Source of the DNA: Clostridia bacterium
Lineage (GTDB): Bacteria; Bacillota; Clostridia; Christensenellales; SZUA-584
Direction: 5' to 3'
NCBI GenBank assembly: GCA_018648645.1
Contig: JABGQS010000015.1
Location: 1 to 64,000, forward strand
DNA length: 64,000 bases
Part shown: piece by piece, positions 31,047-39,294 of the stretch
Layout of the letters: each line of letters begins with the position of its first letter
Position numbering within the stretch: the first letter of the stretch is position 1
Made by a program: the position numbers and the translations under genes
The notes under the pieces: model-generated
Seen by the model: the letters and a program-made list of their open reading frames with translations, nothing else
The model's database searches: none
What the model was told of the DNA's origin: nothing

Positions 31047-32432
31047 ATGAAAAGACTTAGCATCGACAAACCATTCTATAAGCGATTTATGATTGTTGCG
31101 CTGCCAATTGTAGCGCAGCAGTTTTTGCGGTCGGTTATGTATTTCATAGACAACATTATGATAGGCTCGCTTGGCGAAAGCGCGATTGTGGGCGTAGGGA
31201 ACGCGAACCAAATCGCTTTCTTCATACTGATTACCATGATTGGCATTTGCGCGGCGGGCTGGGTGTTTGCGGCGCGCTTCAACGGCGAAGGCGACAAAAA
31301 GGGGATTAAACTGACTCTTGGCGTGTGCTTGGTTGGCACGATTACTATTGGGGCGGTGTTCTTTATATTGGCGGTGACTATTCCGCAGCAGTTGATCGGC
31401 ATATTCAGCAAGATTCCGAGCGTGAAGCAGGCGGGTGGCGACTATATCCGTATCGTCGGGGTATCGTATATATTTACCGGTATATCGCTGTCGTACTCTA
31501 ACGTGTTGAAAGGCTGCGAGAGAACGCGGCTGCCTATGATTACCAGCCTTGTTGCGATTAGCGTGAACGCGTTTTTGAACTACGTGCTGATTTTCGGTAA
31601 GCTTGGGTTCCCCGAAATGGGTGTGAAGGGTGCTGCCATCGGCACAGCGGTTGGAGTGTTTCTCGACGCGGCTTTGCTCGTCATTATTCCGCGGATTAGG
31701 AAAAGCAGCATCGCAGGCGCTTTGCAAGCGCTTGTTAAGTATCGACATGAGCTAAGACCGTTTATTCGCCGATTTATTAAAGTTGGGACACCGATGATGA
31801 TTAACGAAGTGCTATGGGCGCTTTACAGCATGGTGCTGGTTGTGTTGTATAACATAATGGGCATTGAAGTTGCGGCGGCAATGGCGATTTATATTGCGTA
31901 CGAGAAGATGGCAATAGTCATATATATCGCGGTTGCACACAGTAGCGGTGTGATGGTCGGCAACCAAATCGGCGAAGGTAAGCCGGAGCGAGCGTATGAG
32001 TATGGCAAGCGGTTTTTGAAGATAGGACCGATTACCACGATATTTGTCGGCATTGTGATGTTCTTTATGATGCCGTTGTTTTTGTCGCAGTACGACATTT
32101 CGCCGGTGACGATTGAGCTTACGCGGTATGTAATATACGTGTTTATCGGCATCGCGTGCTTGCTGGTGTTCAACTTTGTCAACATGGTCGGCGTGCTGCG
32201 CGGCGGGGGAGACACGCGCTTTTGCATGTGGCTGGACATCGCCGCAAGCTGGCTGATCATTCTGCCTGTGGCGTACGTTACCGCGCTGGTGTTGCACTGG
32301 CCGGTATACTTCGTGATTCTTAGCGCGTACGTGAGCGGTGAGGTTGTCAAGCTGATAATCGGGTTTAGACGCTTCGCTTCGAAGAAGTGGTTACACGACA
32401 TTACGTCCGGCATCCGAAACGAGCATATATAG
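31047..32432 (+). CDS. MATE family efflux transporter
   Basis: 461 aa, about 12 TM; MYFIDNIMIGSLGESAIVGVGNANQI, FVNMVGVLRGGGDTRF. Confidence 0.93.
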   Translation: MKRLSIDKPFYKRFMIVALPIVAQQFLRSVMYFIDNIMIGSLGESAIVGVGNANQIAFFILITMIGICAAGWVFAARFNGEGDKKGIKLTLGVCLVGTITIGAVFFILAVTIPQQLIGIFSKIPSVKQAGGDYIRIVGVSYIFTGISLSYSNVLKGCERTRLPMITSLVAISVNAFLNYVLIFGKLGFPEMGVKGAAIGTAVGVFLDAALLVIIPRIRKSSIAGALQALVKYRHELRPFIRRFIKVGTPMMINEVLWALYSMVLVVLYNIMGIEVAAAMAIYIAYEKMAIVIYIAVAHSSGVMVGNQIGEGKPERAYEYGKRFLKIGPITTIFVGIVMFFMMPLFLSQYDISPVTIELTRYVIYVFIGIACLLVFNFVNMVGVLRGGGDTRFCMWLDIAASWLIILPVAYVTALVLHWPVYFVILSAYVSGEVVKLIIGFRRFASKKWLHDITSGIRNEHI

Positions 32433-32559
32433 CAGTTATGTGCCAAAATCGCGCGAATATTGACGCATAAGCGTATAAAGAGTATAATTATGAGAGATAC
32501 TGGGGGTTTATGCTTTTTTATTCTTGTACCGCCCTATTCAAGTGAGGTGAAAAAGGCGA

Positions 32560-35169
32560 GTGTACAGCGCTAGCTACAAGACATTAAAAAGAATATTCTT
32601 AGGCTTGATTGTTGTCGCTTTGATTACGGTTATTTTTGCTGTGTCTTCCGGCGACACGCAGGCAAATGACTTCTCGACAGTACGGGTAAAGCTTTCTGTG
32701 GGCACTCCGACATCGTTTGATTTTGTATTGCAGGGCAATTATGGCGTTGAGCAAGATCCGTCAATTAATCTTTCGACAGGCTCGTACCGAGTTTGGGTGG
32801 ACGCGGGCGTGGTTAAGCTATACGCGGGGTCGCAGCTACTTTATGCCGGAAGCGATATATACGTGCACGAGAAAGCGCCTTTGCCGAACACCTATAACTA
32901 TGCAACCATTAGAACAACCAAATACGGCACCAATAAATATCTAGGTGATATTCGTTTTGTGTACGACCGCGGTCATATCGACGTGATTAACCACGTTTAT
33001 CTTGACTATTATCTGTACGGCGTTGTGCCGCACGAGATGAGCAACACTTGGCCGCTCGAGGCGCTGAAAACGCAGGCTGTTGCGGCGAGGACGTATGCTG
33101 TGCGCTATATGGGCGGCGGAAACTACGATTTGGTGGACACGTCGGCGAACCAGGTGTACAGGGGCTTTGACGAAACGAAGACAAACGCGATACGCGCGGT
33201 TAATGAGACTGCAAAGATGGTGCTGATGAGCGAAGGCGCGCTTGTGCCGACGTATTACAGCGCGAGCAACGGCGGGCAGGTGGACATTCCGCAGCATGTT
33301 TGGTCTACGCGAGCAACAGTATTTCCTTATCACGTAATCAGCGAAGACAGCTTCGACGTGCTTAACGCTTGGAGCAGGCAGGAAGTGTTGATTGTTCCAA
33401 AAGTGTTTACGAGCGTAGAATATCAGTATAGGCAGTCGGGTAAGATGCTTGTGGGGGATGGAAACGAGGCCGCGAACCTTGAGCGCTATTTGAAGATATC
33501 GGCATTGGCGGGCGTGGCAGAGCAGGGATACATCGCGGTTGTGACGGGCGATATCGAAATAGCGGAAGTTAGCAGCATTGTCGCCAACACGCACGAAGGC
33601 AACCACGGACTTACGAACGATTATACAGGCGGCAACGATTGTATTTGCTATGAGCATGCGCAGGTCAGCATGAGCGTGCTGGCGTATAGGGACGCTACGC
33701 AGGAAGAGCAAGAGGATTTGGGCGAGGCGCTGGTGCGCGAGGAAGTAACCGTGACGTTCGGCATCGACTTGCACGAGCTTGACAAGTCGGGCGGGCTGTA
33801 TCAAGCGTTTAACGACACGAGCCTTAGGCTGTTTGTAATAGAGGAAACCGAAACGAGCATCAACATATATCACAGAAGATATGGACACGGCATTGGCATG
33901 AGCCAGCGAAGTGCGCAGGAGCGTGCAAAGGCCGGGCACACATATATTGAAATATTGACGTTCTATTATCCGAACACTTACTTGGAAGAGCTGAACATCG
34001 CGCCGCCCGATTTTGAGGAGCCGCCGCCGGTGGTGGACGAGCACAACGCTACGATTATCAACTGCAACTATAATGTGAACGTGAGAAGCACGGCGAACAC
34101 ATTGAACCCGTCGATAGGCAAAGTGGATTTGGGTGAACGCATAACCGTTTTGCAGCCGTTCGTATCTGAGGAATGGCACAAAATTGAGTATGATGGTGCA
34201 CAAGCGTATGTCTATGCTTATTACGTAGCGCTGGACCCTATACCAACCGAAACCGCGACACCGACACCGATACCAACACCAACACCGACGCCGACACCGA
34301 CACCGACGCCGACGCCTACGCCGACACCGACACCGACAGCAACACCGACGCCGTCGCCCGACCCTGTGATTGTGCAGACGGGAAGCGTTTGGGTGAGTGT
34401 GCTGAATATTCGAAGCGGACCAAGCACCGCTTACAGCAAGGTTGGTAGGTTTGATAAAAACGACAGCGTCAGCATCATAGAAGTGGGGCAGAAAAACGGC
34501 TGGCATAAGATTTGGTACGAGAATCAGGTTGCATATGTGTATGCCAACTATGTGCAAAGTGTCAATACGCCGAGCATCGAAGCGACGGGCGTGATTACTG
34601 CGTCTGTGCTGAACATTCGCACGGGGCCGGGGACATCGCATAGCATTGTCGGGCAGTTTGGCAAAGGCGATAAGGTCAACATCACGAAGGTGAAATATAG
34701 CAGCAGCTGGCATCAGCTTTTATATAACGGCGAAATCGTATATGTGCATGTGAATTATGTGAGCGTGGACGGAGCAGGCGCGGATGTGCAAGTCGTCTAT
34801 GCGACAGTAGACGCGAGTGCGCTCAACTTTAGGGAAGGCGCGAGCACGAGCTCGGGAGTTATCGATACGCTAAAGCGCGGCGACGTGGTGCAGCTGATTG
34901 AAGCGGGCGGCTCGTGGCACAAGGTGAGGTATGGCGGAAAAGAAGGGTATATGTTTGCCAAGTATCTTGACGTTTCCACGGCGGTTTACGGTAAAGTTAC
35001 GACGAGTTATCTTAACGTGCGCAAGGGAGCATCGACGTCATATTCGATAATCGGAAGGCTCAGCAAAGGTGACGTTGTTCAGATTGTAAGCAAGGGAAGC
35101 AAGTGGTACAAGATTGTTTTTAAATCGGGAGTCGCGTACGTTTACGCATCTTATATTGATATCCAGTAA
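32560..35169 (+). CDS. SpoIID/LytB-domain protein with TP-repeat linker and five SH3b-like repeats
   Basis: [51 protein letters not shown]; (TP)n linker; repeats such as [24 protein letters not shown]. Confidence 0.92.
   Translation: [869 protein letters not shown]
34246..34368 (+). repeat. Coding microsatellite of ACNCCG-type hexamers encoding a Thr-Pro linker
   Basis: gcgacaccgacaccgataccaacaccaacaccgacgccgacaccg...; translates to [36 protein letters not shown]. Confidence 0.9.
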
Positions 35170-35213
35170 AAAATCGAAACAATGAGCGGATGTTTTGTCG
35201 CGTCTGCTTTTTT

Positions 35214-35576
35214 TTATCCACAATTGGCAGAGCGAGTGATGCGGTGCTACGTTTGCCGCGCGATGGGGCAAAAAAGGAAGTTCCTTTACAAAATAGGCGT
35301 GACGCAAAAATTCACTATACAATATATTGCGATGGGGCAAAAATGATACATCCCTGTAACATATTTTTCTGAGGGGTTATCCACCGAAAATGAGGGGTTA
35401 TCCACTAATAATGTGGACAACTGAGGTCAAAACCGAACATTTTGATGCAAAACATGTGTTTGGAAAATTTGCGGGAAAACGACATCTGTCACAAAAGGGC
35501 ACCAAGCACAAAGGGTGTTTTGCTTAAGGAATAGAGAGAGCCGGCGCGTGGGTGAGCGCGGATTCGACTATTCACA
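35214..35576. promoter_or_regulatory. DnaA-box-like cluster (candidate replication-origin-type or DnaA-titration element)
   Basis: TTATCCACA 35214-35222; TTATCCACC 35377-35385; TTATCCACT 35398-35406; TGTGGACAA (reverse of TTGTCCACA) 35412-35420; CTATTCACA 35568-35576; direct repeats tgaggggttatccac x2 and gcgatggggcaaaaa x2. Confidence 0.5.
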
Positions 35577-35613
35577 AAGCTGACAAGCAGAGCGCTGCGC
35601 AAATATGAGAAAT

Positions 35614-35645
35614 AAAAAAGCGGCATTCCATATGGAGTGCCGCTT
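35614..35645 (-). terminator. Terminator of the CARDB-like gene
   Basis: aaaaaagcggcattccatatggagtgccgctt. Confidence 0.8.
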
Positions 35646-35660
35646 GTCTGTATGCCACTA

Positions 35661-37280
35661 CTAGAAGTTATTTCTGTCCCGATAGTTTCTGGATGGTTTT
35701 TTGACCGGCTTGCGCGCTGTCGGTTTTTTTCTTGGCGCGGGCGATCTGCCCGGCGAGCCGCCGGATGAAGATTTTCCTCTTCTCCACAGAGCGAGCAGTG
35801 CGAGACCAACAACCACGACCAGCGCGAGGAGCACGATGGCAACAATGCCGAGTGGACCTAGAGAACCGACTCCGGTCGAGCCGTTATTCAACGTAAGCTC
35901 GTTGCCGTTTTCGTCGATTACCGCAGCATCGTCAAATGGTGTCGGCGTGGGTGCTACAGAGCTTACGGTTACTTCGATGGGCTCTGCATTGATGATATAA
36001 ACTTTGCCGTTTCTGTCTTTGGCCGTCAAAACAAAGTTGTACGTTGTGGTTTCGTTGATGTCGGCAGTAAAGGCCAATTGCTTGGTTGCGCTGGCAGTAA
36101 GCTCGGTTGCGCTGAACACGTTACCAAGCGTTTCCTCGTCTACCGATATGTCGGTCAGCTGGTACACCGAAGCGTTTGTAACCGTGCCCGTAAAGTTGAT
36201 TGTGCCTTCTGAAGTTAAGCGCGGTCTGTCTACGGTCATCGTGAAGCGCAGTTTCGACTGCAGGTCCGCTTCGTCCACCGGCAGCTGTATCGAAATCGTG
36301 TTGGATGAGGTGGACACTGTTAGACCGTTATGGTCTTTCAATGACACCTTGAACACGACATCCGTAGAAACGGTGTAGCTGCGCGTATATTGCTCGGTGT
36401 AGTCGTTGCCGGGGTTAAGATTGTTGGCAGGGAAATCGACCGGTTCACCGTTCATTGTTACTTTCATGTTGGTGTATCGTACGTTGCCGTTGTTGGTAAT
36501 GCGAAGAGTAAACGTAACTTCCTCACCGGCGACAGGGTTCTTGTTATCTACGGTCAGCAGCGTTTCAACGTTGCGACTCTCGAGCCGCAGCTCTATCGGA
36601 GTAAGAACGATTGGAGGCTGGTCAACCCCGCCGGACGTGTATGTTACGACCGGGTTTACAATAATCTCCTCGTCCATCGTGTGTTTGTATACCACTGTAT
36701 AACTTTGCGTAGACACGAGCGAGAACTCTGCCCTAAGTGGGTCTCCGTCGTTTAGCTCCGGCGCAGACACAACAATTTCGTCTACGGTCGCTTCGCCCTG
36801 GTTTTCGAGCGCGAACGAGAACGTGATGAGGTCACCGACTCCGGCAAGCGTTTTGCTTGCTGTACCCGATGCTGCCAGTATAATGGACGCGATTTTCCGC
36901 GTGATAGTCAGCGTGTCTGTCGGAGAAGAACCGGGCGCGTCAGACTCGAACGAGAAGCTGAACTCGCTGTCTATCATGTCTTCTGTGACAAAGCATGTGA
37001 ATACGATTTCTGCGAAGTCGCCGTTTGCGATGGGCGCGTCGTACAGTTCGTTGAACAGATGCCCGTTGCACGAGTACAGAATGCCGGTCGGGTATATGGT
37101 GGAGCCTGTGTTGTTGGTGACGGTCGCTGTAAACTCTACCTCGCCCGCTTCTAATAGCTCGGTTACGTTTGAAACAACGTTAAACTCGACATCGTTTGCG
37201 GCAAGCGCAGTTGTACCGAGTCCAATAAACGATGCTGCAAGCATCGCGATAATGACAATTAGTGATAAAACTTTTCTCAA
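35661..37280 (-). CDS. Secreted/surface protein with CARDB/DUF11-like repeats, C-terminal TM and basic tail
   Basis: Signal peptide; repeated NxGxxxxxxIxVS/ITNNGNVRYTNMKVTMNG modules; GIVAIVLLALVVVVGLALLALWRRGK. Confidence 0.75.
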   Translation of the reverse strand: MRKVLSLIVIIAMLAASFIGLGTTALAANDVEFNVVSNVTELLEAGEVEFTATVTNNTGSTIYPTGILYSCNGHLFNELYDAPIANGDFAEIVFTCFVTEDMIDSEFSFSFESDAPGSSPTDTLTITRKIASIILAASGTASKTLAGVGDLITFSFALENQGEATVDEIVVSAPELNDGDPLRAEFSLVSTQSYTVVYKHTMDEEIIVNPVVTYTSGGVDQPPIVLTPIELRLESRNVETLLTVDNKNPVAGEEVTFTLRITNNGNVRYTNMKVTMNGEPVDFPANNLNPGNDYTEQYTRSYTVSTDVVFKVSLKDHNGLTVSTSSNTISIQLPVDEADLQSKLRFTMTVDRPRLTSEGTINFTGTVTNASVYQLTDISVDEETLGNVFSATELTASATKQLAFTADINETTTYNFVLTAKDRNGKVYIINAEPIEVTVSSVAPTPTPFDDAAVIDENGNELTLNNGSTGVGSLGPLGIVAIVLLALVVVVGLALLALWRRGKSSSGGSPGRSPAPRKKPTARKPVKKPSRNYRDRNNF

Positions 37281-37411
37281 AATATATTCCTCCCTGTCGC
37301 AATAGTACCACTACGAACATACAAATAATTTTATAGCATTGCACGAAAAATGTCAATGAAACCAAGGTCGGTTTGGTGATATTTACAGTGTATTAACACT
37401 TTTACATAACA

Positions 37412-37447
37412 AAAAAACAAGACCGGTACAATTGCGCCGGTCTTGTT
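37412..37447 (-). terminator. Terminator of the substrate-binding protein gene
   Basis: aaaaaaacaagaccggtacaattgcgccggtcttgt. Confidence 0.8.
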
Positions 37448-37463
37448 CGTATTTGTATAGTTT

Positions 37464-38405
37464 TTACGGCATGTAGTAGAAATCGTCGCCCGGAAGCTCG
37501 CCGCCTATGGAAGCGGGGGCTACGTCGAACATGATGCCAAAGTAGTCAGTGAGCATCGCTTTTGCGTCCTCGCCCGTGATGAAGGAGATTGCGCAGCGCG
37601 GTATTGCAGAGCGCGCAATGGCTGCCGCGGCAATGATGCCTGTGTCCTCTATTGCCTGCGAGGCTTCACCGAGATTCGCGGCTACGAAGTTTACCGAAGC
37701 TGAATAGTCTGCGATAATCTTATCCATCGCGGCTTTGTTATCGGCCAGCTCTGTGCTGACGACCGTTACGCCCATCGGGATGTCGGTGCCGTATATGCTC
37801 TTCCATTCCGCGTTTACGTCTACTTTGACCTGCACGTCGGGATTGTTGGCAAGCACGATGGACACGAAAGGCTCGGGCACGAGCGCCAGCGTGACTTCGC
37901 CTGCTGCCATCGCGTTGGCTAAATCTGCATGTGCGCCCATGTAAACAACCGTTACGTCATCTAGACCATTTGCTGCAAGCACTTCGTTAAGCACGTATTC
38001 GGGCGTTGCGCCCTGGCCTGTGGCGTAAATCGTTTTGCCGGACAGGTCGCTAAGGTCAGCTACGGTGTTGCCGTTCTCGAGGATGTAGAGAACGCCCATT
38101 GTGTTGACGGCGACGACTTTGATTGCGCCGTCCATTTTGTTGTACAAGACAGCTGCGAGGTTAGACGGCACCGTTGCCATGCTGACTTCGCCGGTGATGA
38201 TCTTTGGTGTGATTTGGTCGGGCGCGCTGTATACGCCGATGTCATATGCTTCGTTTTCCAGCATCTGCACCATGCCCATGCCTGTGGGTCCCGCCAATGT
38301 TGCGGCGGCGATTGGAGAAGTTTCATCAAACGGCGCGCTTGCGCACGAGATGAGCATTGCAGCAACCATTACGATTGCGAGTATTAGTAGGATAATTTTC
38401 TTCAT
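37464..38405 (-). CDS. ABC transporter substrate-binding lipoprotein (NMT1/TauA-like)
   Basis: Lipobox LISCAS; GPTGMGMVQMLEN...GEVSMATVPSNLAAVLYNK...LSGKTIYATGQGATPEYVLNEVLAANGL. Confidence 0.85.
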   Translation of the reverse strand: MKKIILLILAIVMVAAMLISCASAPFDETSPIAAATLAGPTGMGMVQMLENEAYDIGVYSAPDQITPKIITGEVSMATVPSNLAAVLYNKMDGAIKVVAVNTMGVLYILENGNTVADLSDLSGKTIYATGQGATPEYVLNEVLAANGLDDVTVVYMGAHADLANAMAAGEVTLALVPEPFVSIVLANNPDVQVKVDVNAEWKSIYGTDIPMGVTVVSTELADNKAAMDKIIADYSASVNFVAANLGEASQAIEDTGIIAAAAIARSAIPRCAISFITGEDAKAMLTDYFGIMFDVAPASIGGELPGDDFYYMP

Positions 38406-38453
38406 AGGTTTCCCTTTCTGTTTGCCCTGCGATAAAAAGGCAGAGCGGTCGTT

Positions 38454-38705
38454 TTAAACTTCCTTCTTTGAGATTGATGTCTTTACCTGTACGCCGTCGA
38501 TAAGACCGATTTTCCCGGTCAGCGTGTTGATTTCGTCAAGGTCGCCAACGAGTGTTATCGAGATTACTGTCACATTATGCTCGGGCAATGGCAGACCCAT
38601 GCGCCCTTTGATGAGCCCTTTGAATGCGGCAATCAGCTCGTTAAGCTCTCGCTGGGACTGCTCCGGATTGTCGAGGATCGCGCTTACCACGGCTATTCGT
38701 TTCAT
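38454..38705 (-). CDS. TM1266-like small regulator (putative iron-only hydrogenase system regulator, ACT/NikR-like fold)
   Basis: 83 aa; MKRIAVVSAILDNPEQSQRELNELIAAFKGLIKGRMGLP...HNVTVISITLVGDLDEINTLTGKIGLIDGVQVKTSISK. Confidence 0.8.
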   Translation of the reverse strand: MKRIAVVSAILDNPEQSQRELNELIAAFKGLIKGRMGLPLPEHNVTVISITLVGDLDEINTLTGKIGLIDGVQVKTSISKKEV

Positions 38706-38730
38706 ATACTTCTCCTTCCGATAAATAAAA

Positions 38731-38817
38731 AACCTACCATGTCGGCAGGTTGAAAAAAGCTTCTTTTACAACTGCCTTCTGGCTAAGACGACAAAGCATC
38801 TATACCGTAAGTGCCAG
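38731..38817 (-). promoter_or_regulatory. Candidate attenuation leader (riboswitch-like) with overlapping terminator and antiterminator
   Basis: Minus strand: CTGGC...GCCAG helix, then GGCAGTTG able to pair with CAACCTGCC, whose bases also form the terminator AACCTGCC-GACAT-GGTAGGTT-TTTTATTT just before RBS GGAAGGAGA. Confidence 0.5.
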
Positions 38818-38964
38818 TTTTTATGTTTTTTGTGACGGGGGCAAGGCGTCTCGCCCGCATCATGTGTGAATAATATCACAAAGTTGGGCGGGACGCAAGC
38901 ACAATTTGAGAAGTTGCGCAAAAAAATCGTTCTTTACAAAAAACCGCACGTACCTTATAATAAG

Positions 38965-39240
38965 GCATAATATAGATAAGAAGTGGCGAAAGCGGCAAGG
39001 CGGGACAAAACGGCAGCATTTTATTTTGCAAAGCGAGCGGGGAGACGGTGAAAGCCCCGACAAAATGTGCACAAGTTATCACCTGACCTATATTTTTACT
39101 GAAAGGCAACGAGTAAGCGAAAACGGATTGCGTACGTTAGCACGCAGCAAAGATACGGCAATTCTTGTCGTAATTTTGGGTGGTACCGTGAAAGATATGC
39201 GTCTTTTGCCCCGATTGGTGGGCAAGGCGTTTTTTATTTT
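38965..39240 (+). ncRNA. T-box riboswitch leader of ileS (5' boundary approximate)
   Basis: T-box TTTTGGGTGGTACCG at 39174-39188, upstream GGTGAAAGCCCC stem-I-like element, terminator gcgtcttttgccccgattggtgggcaaggcgtttttt. Confidence 0.88.
39198..39238 (+). terminator. T-box regulated terminator
   Basis: TTTTGCCC...GGGCAAGGCG followed by TTTTTTATTTT. Confidence 0.8.
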
Positions 39241-39248
39241 ACCGGGGT

Positions 39249-39274
39249 CCCCGACGAAGCAAACTTCGTTGGGG
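39249..39274 (+). other. Extra 11-bp hairpin between the T-box terminator and the ileS RBS
   Basis: ccccgacgaag-caaa-cttcgttgggg; no U-tract. Confidence 0.75.
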
Positions 39275-39294
39275 TGGATATGAAGGAGAAACGA

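Noticed and set aside
34246-34368. Possible CRISPR-like repeat
   Set aside because: Short in-frame coding microsatellite without spacers; no cas genes in the window.
32941-34713. 590-aa minus-strand ORF opposite the SpoIID/SH3b gene
   Set aside because: Antisense shadow ORF: Cys/Arg/His-rich low-complexity translation (CRCRCRRRRR) mirrors the TP repeat, while the plus strand has clear domains.
38906-39283. 125-aa plus-strand ORF upstream of ileS
   Set aside because: Covers the T-box leader; structured RNA explains the sequence better.
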